Source of the DNA: Clostridia bacterium
GTDB taxonomy: Bacteria > Bacillota > Clostridia > Oscillospirales > Acutalibacteraceae
Assembly: GCA_017442445.1 (NCBI GenBank)
Contig: JAFRZS010000275.1
Coordinates: 1 to 7,711, forward strand
Length of the DNA: 7,711 bases
Direction of reading: 5' to 3'
The notes under the pieces are model-generated. The model searched no databases and was not told where the DNA came from. It saw only the letters and a list, made by a program, of their open reading frames with translations. Position numbers and translations under genes: made by a program. Positions within the stretch are counted from its first letter, which is position 1; every line of letters starts with the position of its first letter. This document shows, piece after piece, positions 1 through 7,230 of this stretch.

Positions 1-89
1 ATTGCCGCTTCGGCTATTTCATAACGGATGCGTTTTAAGTTTTCTGAAATGCGTTCACATCTTAATTCAGCGTACGACTTTTCCGTCAT
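1..89 (-). CDS. yggS: YggS/PROSC-family PLP homeostasis protein, N-terminal fragment (cut by left edge)
   Basis: Only 29 codons lie in the window, reading MTEKSYAELRC and then ERISENLKRIRYEIAEAA, open to the left edge. The ENLKRIRYEIAEAA stretch matches the start of YggS/PROSC proteins, where a helix of the form ENL..I...I..A precedes the PLP-binding barrel. The family comprises single-domain fold-type III PLP-binding proteins, without established catalysis, that help control free pyridoxal phosphate in the cytoplasm. The ATG is preceded at 5 bases by a strong GGGGGAAGGA ribosome site, and no other in-frame start is visible. The gene overlaps the end of the HlyD-like gene by 23 bases in a different frame, suggesting translational coupling. 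A membrane protein followed by yggS and then sepF is an order I recall from Clostridia, which supports the call. The PLP lysine lies outside the window, so identity rests on the N-terminus and context. Confidence 0.75.
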   Translation of the reverse strand, partial: MTEKSYAELRCERISENLKRIRYEIAEAA

Positions 90-1284
90 AAATGTCCTTC
101 CCCCTAACTACAACAGAGTCGTAAAGTTTTAATACTTCCGTTGATTCGGTATCCTTCTTGACGATAACATAATCTTCGCCTGTGTATATAATTTCAACTT
201 TTCTGAAGTTGATAAGATTACCTCGTCTGATATATACACCTTTTACTCCGTTGACTTCGCGTATTGCTTCCTTGCTGACTTTGAAGCCGTTTTTCTCTCT
301 GAGAACAAGCTGTGCATTCTCAATTCTTAAATTAGCAAGGTTTTCATTCATGAGGTTTGATTTAAGTATCAGAACAGATTTACCGTTCTTGGAATTTCCG
401 ATTGATTCAACCTCTGCTGTAATTTCGCCTGCTGTTGAATCGGGAAATCTTATTTTATATTTTGAGCCTTCCGAAATTGTTCCGACATCAATATTATCAA
501 CAACTGCAACAATATACCAGTTGAATCCGATGATAAGTTTACCCATGACATTTTCAGGTACATTTTTCGGTTTTGCATTCAATGTGCTTTCAACCTGTTC
601 AACGGTAAGTTCTTCAAGATTTTCAGTGCTGAGCAGATTTTCGTAACCGTCAGCGTTACTTACAAAATAGCCTGAATCAGAAGTTATAATTTTCTTTGAA
701 TTTTCTGCCGAGTTCTTGATTTTTTCAAGACTGCCTTTTGTGTTTGCAATCTTTGTATCAAGCTCCATTTCACCGTTGAGTATTATATCCTTGCTTGTTA
801 ACTTATCTCTGAGATTGTCCGAAGCTTCCTCAATAGCAGATACAACACCTGCATCTGATGCATTGAGATATTTTGTAAAAAGCTTCTGCAGATCATCCTC
901 AAGTTCAGCTGCATCAAATTCACCTAAGCTCTGGTTATAGTTGATTTTTTCATATCTCTCAAGTGCTTCTTCAAGTTCAACCGACTTGACATAATTTGCG
1001 GCATCTGTGTTGTCTGAAAAAATATATGCTACAACATCACCGTTTGCAACCATACTTGCATCTTCAACAACTGCTACATCAATGCCCTGAGCGTCGTTTG
1101 TGATGTAGCTTTCTTCTCTTGCCACAAACACTTTCATATCAAGAGTATCAGAAACAGATGTATCTACAACAACCTCTGTCCTGACTTCCTCGTAATTGAC
1201 TTTTATAACTGTATGAATGAATTGCGCTACTACAAAAATTGCAACAATTGCTGCAACTACTCTGAAAATAGCTTTAGTGTTCAT
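67..1284 (-). CDS. HlyD-like membrane-fusion/adaptor protein, single-pass, function unknown
   Basis: This 405-residue protein has one N-terminal membrane segment (about residues 6-27, signal-anchor type, no lipobox), so most of it should lie outside the membrane. Residues about 50-90 resemble the first half of a lipoyl/barrel-sandwich hybrid domain, ending in VANGDVVAYIF, a turn of the 'v.~G~~v~.i' kind. Residues about 95-200 are charged and helical, probably a hairpin or coiled coil. Residues 201-213 (ITSDSGYFVSNAD) look like the second lipoyl half, and about 245-405 are beta-rich like adaptor barrel domains. This order fits HlyD-type periplasmic adaptors, which link inner-membrane pumps to outer components. 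No ABC or MFS partner is seen beside it, and a Gram-positive cell has no outer membrane to bridge, so transport is not established. It starts at the ATG with GGAGG 6 bases upstream, overlapping miaA by 11 bases. A structural role in the envelope near cell-division genes is equally possible. Confidence 0.72.
   Translation of the reverse strand: MNTKAIFRVVAAIVAIFVVAQFIHTVIKVNYEEVRTEVVVDTSVSDTLDMKVFVAREESYITNDAQGIDVAVVEDASMVANGDVVAYIFSDNTDAANYVKSVELEEALERYEKINYNQSLGEFDAAELEDDLQKLFTKYLNASDAGVVSAIEEASDNLRDKLTSKDIILNGEMELDTKIANTKGSLEKIKNSAENSKKIITSDSGYFVSNADGYENLLSTENLEELTVEQVESTLNAKPKNVPENVMGKLIIGFNWYIVAVVDNIDVGTISEGSKYKIRFPDSTAGEITAEVESIGNSKNGKSVLILKSNLMNENLANLRIENAQLVLREKNGFKVSKEAIREVNGVKGVYIRRGNLINFRKVEIIYTGEDYVIVKKDTESTEVLKLYDSVVVRGKDIYDGKVVR
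95..105 (-). promoter_or_regulatory. Ribosome binding site for the yggS-like gene, inside the HlyD-like gene
   Basis: On the minus strand the run AGGGGGAAGGA ends 5 bases before the ATG at 89..87. It lies within the last codons of the preceding gene. This site, rather than a later codon, fixes the start of the truncated downstream gene and implies that ribosomes finishing the HlyD-like protein pass over it. Confidence 0.7.
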
Positions 1285-2230
1285 CTGTGTCCTCCGTAAA
1301 TAATTCTGAGTCTTTGATTATTCCAATAGCTTCTTGAGTTATTTCGTCCAGACTCTTTGAGTCTATATAAATCCAATTGATATTCTCGTTTCTTCTGAAC
1401 CAGGTCAATTGTCTTTTTGCGTATCTTCTTGTTGCCATTTTGAGATTTTCAAGACATTCTTCAAGACTCTTTTCACCGTTTAAATAAGGTAACAGTTCTT
1501 TATAGCCTATCGCTTGTCCTGCCGTATCCGGAGTGTATTTGCTGTAGAAATTCTTTGTTTCTTCCAGAAGTCCCGCTTCTGCCATTTTATCAACACGAAG
1601 ATTTATCCGAGAATATAAAACATCTCTGTCATAAGCATTCAATCCGATTATACATGCTTTGTACGGTGTAGGATTTACCTTTGATGCTTTATTCTGCTGA
1701 GTAATCGTAACACCTGTGGCTTCATATAATTCATGAGCTCTGACAATTCTCTTTTTATCGTTGGGATTTATTTTTTCTGCAGCTTCAGGATCAAACGCCT
1801 TTAGTTCCTGATAGAGTTTTTCCACTCCCTCTTCTTCGGCGCGTTTCATGAGTTTTTCTCTGATATCCATAGATAATTCATATTCTGTAAGTTCAACGGC
1901 GTTTAAGAAATTATCTACATATAAACCTGTGCCGCCGACGAGTACAGGGATTTTTCCGCGGGAATATATATCCTCTGCCGCTTTATCGGCAAGTTTTTTA
2001 TACTGCGAAACACTGAACCTTTCATCAGGTTCAAGAAAATCCATAAGATGATGAGAGATTCCCTCTTTTTCATCTTCGTCGGGTTTTGCAGTCGCGATAT
2101 CAAGGTACTTATAAATCTGCATGGAATCAGCAGATATGATTTCACCGTTAAAGTGTTTTGCAAGTTTTACAGCAAGTGCCGTTTTGCCCGAAGCTGTCGG
2201 GCCGACAACAGCAATAATCGGTATCTGCAT
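1274..2230 (-). CDS. miaA: tRNA dimethylallyltransferase MiaA
   Basis: MiaA transfers a dimethylallyl group from DMAPP to N6 of A37 in tRNAs that read codons beginning with U, giving i6A37. MiaB then methylthiolates this base. The 318-residue length is normal for the family. Visible motifs are the P-loop GPTASGKT (10-17), which in this family holds the pyrophosphate; SADSMQIYK (33-41) with D35 in the place of the catalytic base; GGTGLY (99-104); QAIGYKEL in the C-terminal half; and TRRYAKRQLTWFRR (267-280), the conserved helix before the C-terminus. The insertion domain (about residues 110-200) that grips the anticodon loop is present. The start is an ATG preceded by GGAGGAATTT, 16 bases after mutL. 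The gene ends inside the start region of the HlyD-like gene. In many bacteria hfq follows miaA, but it does not here. No key residue appears missing. Confidence 0.97.
   Translation of the reverse strand: MQIPIIAVVGPTASGKTALAVKLAKHFNGEIISADSMQIYKYLDIATAKPDEDEKEGISHHLMDFLEPDERFSVSQYKKLADKAAEDIYSRGKIPVLVGGTGLYVDNFLNAVELTEYELSMDIREKLMKRAEEEGVEKLYQELKAFDPEAAEKINPNDKKRIVRAHELYEATGVTITQQNKASKVNPTPYKACIIGLNAYDRDVLYSRINLRVDKMAEAGLLEETKNFYSKYTPDTAGQAIGYKELLPYLNGEKSLEECLENLKMATRRYAKRQLTWFRRNENINWIYIDSKSLDEITQEAIGIIKDSELFTEDTDEH
1291..1295 (-). promoter_or_regulatory. Ribosome binding site for the HlyD-like gene, inside miaA
   Basis: GGAGG on the minus strand sits 6 bases before the ATG at 1284..1282 and within the last codons of miaA, whose TAA is at 1276..1274. 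The site supports the first ATG as the start of the HlyD-like gene and suggests coupled translation with miaA. Confidence 0.75.
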
Positions 2231-2246
2231 AAATTCCTCCGTAAAT

Positions 2247-4160
2247 TTAACCTAATCTGCCGAAGATTTTTTCAATCTCCCTTTTTGTCATTTCGATCAT
2301 GACAGGTCTCCCGTGCGGACAGTATCTTATTTCAGGCATGGACAAAAGCTTTTCAACAAAAGCATTTCGTTCATATTCCGATGTGTTGTGTCCTGCTTTT
2401 ATTGCCGCTTTACAGGCTACGGTTTCTAAAAACCGTTCTCTGATTGATGAATCCATACGAGTTTTTCCGCTGATTAAAGCATCTGAAAACTCATGTAAAA
2501 TATCTTCTATTTCATCGGTTGAAAGCATCATCGGACATTCTGTAACCTTCACTGTACCTGCGCCGAAATCTTCAGTTATAAAACCGTTATCGGCGAGTAA
2601 ATCAAGATTTTCAATGATTGCCGAATAGTTTTCTTTTGAAAGAGTGACATATGCAGGTGTCAGCAAAAGCTGAGTTGACTCGTCTTTTTTCTGCTTTTTA
2701 AGATTTTCAAATATCATTCTTTCGTGTGCCGCGTGTTTATCTATGAAAAAAAGCTTACCTTCAGACTCAACAATTATGTAGGTCATGAAAGCCTCGCCGA
2801 CCACTCTGAAATCAGGTACTTCAACCTGTGTTTCGGGTTCTTCTTTCACTTCGGGAATAATTTCATTTATTACAGTCTGTTCAACTGTTTGTTCCTGACT
2901 CGTTTCATAAGTCGGTGTGGGTGTCGCCACTTTATCGGTCAACGGTTCCTCTGTTTTATCTTCAGTACTTGGCTGTTCAATCACAGCAACCGGAGTATCA
3001 ACCTCTATGTCAATTGAAACAGGTCTTCTGACAGGAGGTTTCGGATCGCCAACAAGACTCATTGACTGCCAGAAATTTTCATTGGGTTTCATTCTGATTT
3101 GTTCAGGCTTTTTGGGGTCATATCTGAAATTTTCAACTTTTGCTTTAACAGGTGCGACTTTTACATCGTTTTCCTCAAGCAAGGCATTTTTGACAGCATA
3201 ATATATTACATTGAAAATATTTCTGTCATTTGCAAAACGCACTTCTGTTTTTGTCGGATGAATATTTACATCTACAAATTCAGGCATACATTCAATATTT
3301 AAAACACAAGCGGGAAATTTACCCACCATAACGGAATTTTTATAAGCTTCTTCAAGAGCTTTCATTCCTGTTAAAGATTTTACAGTTCTGTTATTTACAA
3401 AGAAATACTGCAAATTTCTTGATGCTTTTGCCGCTGTGGGTTTTGTAACAAATCCCGATACTGTTATTCCTTCTACCGTATAGGGTTTAACTTCAATAAG
3501 TTCATCAAAAAATGCTTTTCCGATGACCGAGTATATTGCTGAAGACAGTTTTGAATCACCCGGTGTTGACATAACCGTATTTCCGTCACGAATGAACTTA
3601 AAGGAAATTTCGGGGTGTGACAAAGCAATTCTATCCATAATTCCCGCAATCGCATTAGCTTCCGTTATATCTTTTTTTAGAAATTTCATTCTTGCGGGTG
3701 TATTGAAAAAGAGATCGCGGATTATGAGTGTTGTGCCGACAGGACAACCTGCATCATCAGTCAAGACATGTTCTCCGCCTTCAACAACATATCTTGTGCC
3801 GATGCTTTCATCTTCTGTGCGAGTGAGCAATTCAACCTTTGATACCGCGGCAATTGAAGCCAACGCTTCACCTCTGAAGCCAAGGCTTGAAATTGCATTG
3901 AGTGACTCAGCATCGGTAATTTTTGAGGTTGCGTGTGATACAAAAGCCAAAGGTGTGTCCTCTCGTGAAATTCCGCAACCGTCATCGGTTATTCTGATGT
4001 ATGTTGTACCGCCTCTGCGGATTTCAAGAGTTATATTCTTTGCACCCGCATCTATGGAGTTTTCTAAAATTTCTTTGGCAACATTAAGAGGTCTTTCTAC
4101 TACTTCGCCTGCCGCAATCAATTCTGCAACATGCTTTGATAGTAAATTAATTTTCGGCAT
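2247..4160 (-). CDS. mutL: DNA mismatch repair protein MutL, endonuclease type
   Basis: MutL is the ATP-driven partner of MutS that nicks the new strand to begin repair. The 637-residue protein has a GHL-type ATPase head: AAGEVVERP (16-24), the helix with E30 and N34 in KEILENSIDAGA, DDGCGI (59-64), and GFRGEALASI (94-103). DVNIHPTKTEVRF closes the N-terminal region. A low-complexity linker rich in E, T, P and V (about 375-448) follows. The C-terminal domain has the metal-binding endonuclease motif DKHAAHERMIFE (474-485; the common form is DQHA-x2-E-x4-E), a sliding-clamp motif QLLLTP (497-502), ACKAAIKAG (from 582), and CPHGRP (614-619). These mark it as a nicking MutL, as in B. subtilis, so MutH is not needed. 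Translation starts at an ATG with AAGGAGGAG just upstream, 14 bases after the mutS stop. The Q-to-K change in DQHA is, to my knowledge, seen in other Clostridia. Confidence 0.98.
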   Translation of the reverse strand: MPKINLLSKHVAELIAAGEVVERPLNVAKEILENSIDAGAKNITLEIRRGGTTYIRITDDGCGISREDTPLAFVSHATSKITDAESLNAISSLGFRGEALASIAAVSKVELLTRTEDESIGTRYVVEGGEHVLTDDAGCPVGTTLIIRDLFFNTPARMKFLKKDITEANAIAGIMDRIALSHPEISFKFIRDGNTVMSTPGDSKLSSAIYSVIGKAFFDELIEVKPYTVEGITVSGFVTKPTAAKASRNLQYFFVNNRTVKSLTGMKALEEAYKNSVMVGKFPACVLNIECMPEFVDVNIHPTKTEVRFANDRNIFNVIYYAVKNALLEENDVKVAPVKAKVENFRYDPKKPEQIRMKPNENFWQSMSLVGDPKPPVRRPVSIDIEVDTPVAVIEQPSTEDKTEEPLTDKVATPTPTYETSQEQTVEQTVINEIIPEVKEEPETQVEVPDFRVVGEAFMTYIIVESEGKLFFIDKHAAHERMIFENLKKQKKDESTQLLLTPAYVTLSKENYSAIIENLDLLADNGFITEDFGAGTVKVTECPMMLSTDEIEDILHEFSDALISGKTRMDSSIRERFLETVACKAAIKAGHNTSEYERNAFVEKLLSMPEIRYCPHGRPVMIEMTKREIEKIFGRLG

Positions 4161-4174
4161 GACGCTCCTCCTTC

Positions 4175-6760
4175 TCAGTTTTCTGCCATTTTGACTAATT
4201 CATAAAGCTTTGATAAAGCTTCGATAGGTGTCAGAGTATTGATATCAATTTTTTTGAGTTCATCAATAATTCTGTCCTCTGTTTCAGATGTCAGAGTTAC
4301 CTGTTCTTCTATCTCAAATTCCTGCATTTCATTTTCAAAAACAGGACTTGATTTCTCAGTAGCTTCAAGGTTTTTAAGAATAACTTTTGCACGGTTTACA
4401 ACCGAATCAGGTATTCCCGCAAGTTTAGCTACCGCTATACCGTAGCTGCCCGAGGCGGCTCCTTTAACGATTCTTCTTAAAAAGGTTATTTCATCGCCGC
4501 GCTTTTTAACAGAAATATTATAGTTTCTGACGCCGTCAACTTGTCCTTCCAACTCAGTAAGCTCATGATAATGAGTGGAGAAAAGCGTTTTGGCGCCGAT
4601 TTTCTTTTTGTCAGCTATATATTCAAGAACAGCTCTTGCTATACTCATACCGTCAAAGGTTGATGTACCTCTGCCGATTTCATCATAAATTATAAGGCTG
4701 TTTTCAGTTGCGTTGTGTATGATGTTTGCAACTTCAACCATTTCAAGCATAAATGTTGACTGTCCTGCAGCAAGGTCATCTGAGGCACCGACTCGCGTAA
4801 AGATTTTATCAACCAGACACAAGTCTGCGTACTTTGCAGGAACAAAGCTTCCTATCTGTGCCATAAGTACAATCAAAGCGACCTGTCGCATATATGTTGA
4901 TTTACCCGCCATATTAGGACCTGTGATTATCATACAGCGGTCATCGGAATTATCAAGATATGTATCATTCGGCACGAAAGGTGCTCCGTCAAGCACCTGC
5001 TCAACAACAGGGTGTCTGCCTTCAGATATGTTTATAGTCTTATCAATGCCTATTTTAGGTCTTGTATAATTGTTGTTTACGGCAACTGTTGCAAAGGCTG
5101 TAAGTGTATCAAGTGTAGCAACCGCTTCGGCTGTTGACTGTACACGCAAAAACTCTTTGGCAACCGTTTCCATAATCTGAAGAAAGATTTCTTTTTCAAG
5201 TTTGTTTACTCTTTCTTCTGCTCCCAACACTTTAGCTTCAAGGTCTTTAAGCTCGGGAGTTATATATCTTTCGCTGTTTGTCAGCGTTTGTTTTCTGATA
5301 TATTCGTCGGGTACTAATGCTATTGAAGATTTCGGAACATCAATAAAATACCCGGCTACTCTGTTGAAGCCGATTTTAAGCTTCTTGATACCTGTTCTTT
5401 CAATTTCTTTTTCTTCCATATTTTTAAGAACATCGGTATTATTTTTGAACAGACTTTTCAATTCATCAAGCTCGGCATTATAGCCTTCTCTGATGATATT
5501 GCCGTCTTCAAATTTATCGTCAATTGACGCATCTATAAGCTGATACAAATCATCAAGCTCGTCAATGTTTTTGAAAATGCGTACAAGCATTTCCGATGTG
5601 CAATCTTTAATCATTGACTTCAATGTCGGCATATACTGAAATGTTGCAGCCAATGCTCTGAGATCACGGGGATTTGCAGTTTTATAAACTACCCTTGCCA
5701 TTATTCTCTCAATATCTCTGATATCTTCAAGTGTTGCAGATATATCAGATCTGAGAATTGTATTGTTGACTAACTCGTCAACAGCATTATGTCTTTTTGA
5801 AATCTGCGCAAGACTTAAAAGCGGACGCTCAACCCATGTGCGCAACATTCTTTTACCCATGGAGCTTTTTGCTTTATCAAGCACCCAGAGTAATGATCCG
5901 CGTCTATCACGGTTTCTCATGGTTTCAACTAATTCAAGATTTCGTCTTGATGAGAAATCTATTTCCATGTATTTGCCGTCAGTGTAAAAATTAACGTCCT
6001 TGATGTTTGCAAGTTCTGATTTCTGGAGCTGACCGAGATATGTAAACATCGCACCAAGCGCTGAAATCGCATGGTTACTGTCTATGTCAAGCTCACGTTT
6101 GAAGTGATTATATACAATTCTTTTTGCATTGATTATGTCAAAAAGTCTGTCGGGGAAAACATTTACGATACACCTTGTCTTTCTTTTGAACTGTTCAAGG
6201 ATATAGGATGTTTTTGTGGCTTCGCTGTTTACAATTAATTCAGTAGGCATATATCGACCGAATTCATTGATTATTCTGTCAGTAATCTTGTCGCCTGATA
6301 AAGCTGTAAGGAAAACTGAACCTGTTGAAATATCGGTAAAACAAATACCGCATTCATTATCTGTCAAGCAGACAGACGCTACATAATTATTCTTTTCTTC
6401 ATCAAGCATACTGCTTTCAATAACAGTACCCGGTGTCAACACTCTTACAACTTTTCTTTTTACAATGCCTTGTGCGGTTGAAGGGTCTTCAACCTGTTCA
6501 CAAATGGCAATTTTAAAATTCTGTGCAATAAGTCTTGAGATGTATGTTTCTGCCGAATGGAAAGGTACACCGCACATCGGCGCCTTCTGATTGTTTCCGC
6601 ACTTTCTCTCGGTAAGAGTCAGCGAGAGCCTGTTGGATACAAGCTTTGCATCGTCAAAAAACATCTCGTAAAAATCACCGAGGCGGAACATCAGAATTGT
6701 ATCCGGATATTCTTTTTTGATTTCAAGATATTGCTTCATCATCGGTGACATATCGGACAT
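4175..6760 (-). CDS. mutS: DNA mismatch repair protein MutS
   Basis: MutS scans DNA as a dimer, recognises mispairs and small loops, and recruits MutL upon ATP binding. At 861 residues it is full length for MutS1. The N-terminal mismatch domain carries the F-x-E wedge in GDFYEMFF (F30, E32) and the KAPMCGVPFHS segment. The connector, core lever and clamp domains follow. The ATPase has Walker A GPNMAGKST (614-622), the segment GASDDLAAGQSTFMLEM (658-674), Walker B and signature DEIGRGTSTFDG (693-704), and the switch histidine H730 in STHYHEL. The C-terminal segment TPIEALSKLYEL (844-855) matches the usual MutS end. The sliding-clamp site expected before it is weak: only QVTLTS (820-825). The first ATG is chosen because GAGGAGGAA lies 6 bases upstream; a second ATG three codons later lacks that spacing. 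It lies 29 bases after the YlbF-family gene and 14 before mutL, and is surely cotranscribed with mutL. Confidence 0.99.
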   Translation of the reverse strand: MSDMSPMMKQYLEIKKEYPDTILMFRLGDFYEMFFDDAKLVSNRLSLTLTERKCGNNQKAPMCGVPFHSAETYISRLIAQNFKIAICEQVEDPSTAQGIVKRKVVRVLTPGTVIESSMLDEEKNNYVASVCLTDNECGICFTDISTGSVFLTALSGDKITDRIINEFGRYMPTELIVNSEATKTSYILEQFKRKTRCIVNVFPDRLFDIINAKRIVYNHFKRELDIDSNHAISALGAMFTYLGQLQKSELANIKDVNFYTDGKYMEIDFSSRRNLELVETMRNRDRRGSLLWVLDKAKSSMGKRMLRTWVERPLLSLAQISKRHNAVDELVNNTILRSDISATLEDIRDIERIMARVVYKTANPRDLRALAATFQYMPTLKSMIKDCTSEMLVRIFKNIDELDDLYQLIDASIDDKFEDGNIIREGYNAELDELKSLFKNNTDVLKNMEEKEIERTGIKKLKIGFNRVAGYFIDVPKSSIALVPDEYIRKQTLTNSERYITPELKDLEAKVLGAEERVNKLEKEIFLQIMETVAKEFLRVQSTAEAVATLDTLTAFATVAVNNNYTRPKIGIDKTINISEGRHPVVEQVLDGAPFVPNDTYLDNSDDRCMIITGPNMAGKSTYMRQVALIVLMAQIGSFVPAKYADLCLVDKIFTRVGASDDLAAGQSTFMLEMVEVANIIHNATENSLIIYDEIGRGTSTFDGMSIARAVLEYIADKKKIGAKTLFSTHYHELTELEGQVDGVRNYNISVKKRGDEITFLRRIVKGAASGSYGIAVAKLAGIPDSVVNRAKVILKNLEATEKSSPVFENEMQEFEIEEQVTLTSETEDRIIDELKKIDINTLTPIEALSKLYELVKMAEN

Positions 6761-6789
6761 AAGACGTTCCTCCTCAGTTAAATTATTTA

Positions 6790-7206
6790 TTAGTGGCAGT
6801 CACTGCCGCAAGATGAGCAGTTGCCGTTGCAACCGGCATGTGCGTTAGGATCGCAAGTTTCGGGATCTTCGCCGCATACGCAGAGTGTAAGAATACCTGT
6901 GAGATATTTCATCATTTCGTCTACTTCCTGACGTGCCTTTTCAAATGCCTGCATATTCTTGTTGCTCATAACCTGTGTATAAACTTCGTTGAACTCTTTA
7001 TCATATGCATCAAGCTTCTGTGAATTAGCTTCGTCGCCCTTTGCAGCTTCGTGCTGATATGAAGAGTGGATAAGCTGAATTTTGCCGATGAGGTCATTTA
7101 ATTCTGTATCAGCTTCGTTTGTTTCGCGTGCTTTTACGTAGTTGAGATAACGCTCGTCCTTCTGAATCGCTGCGCCTAATTCTCTTGCCATTTTTTCTAA
7201 GTCCAT
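6790..7206 (-). CDS. YlbF/YmcA-family (DUF964) protein with cysteine-rich tail
   Basis: This 138-residue soluble protein has a helical core (about residues 1-106, many charged residues; QLIHSSYQHEAAKG and QAFEKARQEVDEMMKYL are family-like). In B. subtilis two members, YlbF and YmcA, join YaaT in the Ric (Y) complex, which carries Fe-S clusters and affects RNase Y-dependent mRNA processing, competence and biofilm formation. The last 30 residues hold seven cysteines at 109, 111, 118, 126, 130, 133 and 137, including a C-x3-C-x2-C-x3-C array at 126-137. They could bind an Fe-S cluster or zinc. Its place between miaB and mutS equals that of ymcA (ricA), so orthology to YmcA is suggested by position, but sequence alone does not separate YmcA from YlbF. 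The start ATG has AAAGGAGAAG 6 bases upstream, 24 bases after the miaB stop. The presence of YaaT cannot be judged here. Confidence 0.88.
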   Translation of the reverse strand: MDLEKMARELGAAIQKDERYLNYVKARETNEADTELNDLIGKIQLIHSSYQHEAAKGDEANSQKLDAYDKEFNEVYTQVMSNKNMQAFEKARQEVDEMMKYLTGILTLCVCGEDPETCDPNAHAGCNGNCSSCGSDCH

Positions 7207-7230
7207 TTTTTACTTCTCCTTTAAAATAAA

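Noticed and set aside
1915..2163. 82-codon minus-strand frame inside miaA and similar nested frames in mutL
   Set aside because: They are out of frame with well-conserved enzymes, have no ribosome site or domain, and look like shadows.
2860..2900. Tandem EQTV repeat in the MutL linker, considered as a DNA repeat
   Set aside because: The two copies use different codons, so it is a short low-complexity protein feature and not a nucleotide repeat.
3523..4194. Open frame of 223 codons on the plus strand, opposite the mutL N-terminus
   Set aside because: It lies wholly antisense to the strongly conserved ATPase region of mutL, shows no recognisable domain, and arises from mutL codon choice. The same holds for all other plus-strand frames in the window.
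4205..4221. Perfect 7-base inverted repeat with a 3-base loop near the 3' end of mutS, considered as a terminator
   Set aside because: It is AT-rich, has no following U-run, and lies inside conserved codons (EALSKL) of mutS with mutL starting about 45 bases further on. It is most likely chance.
6751..6753. Alternative mutS start three codons downstream (M4)
   Set aside because: The ribosome site GAGGAGGAA has good spacing to the first ATG at 6760 and would be too far from M4.
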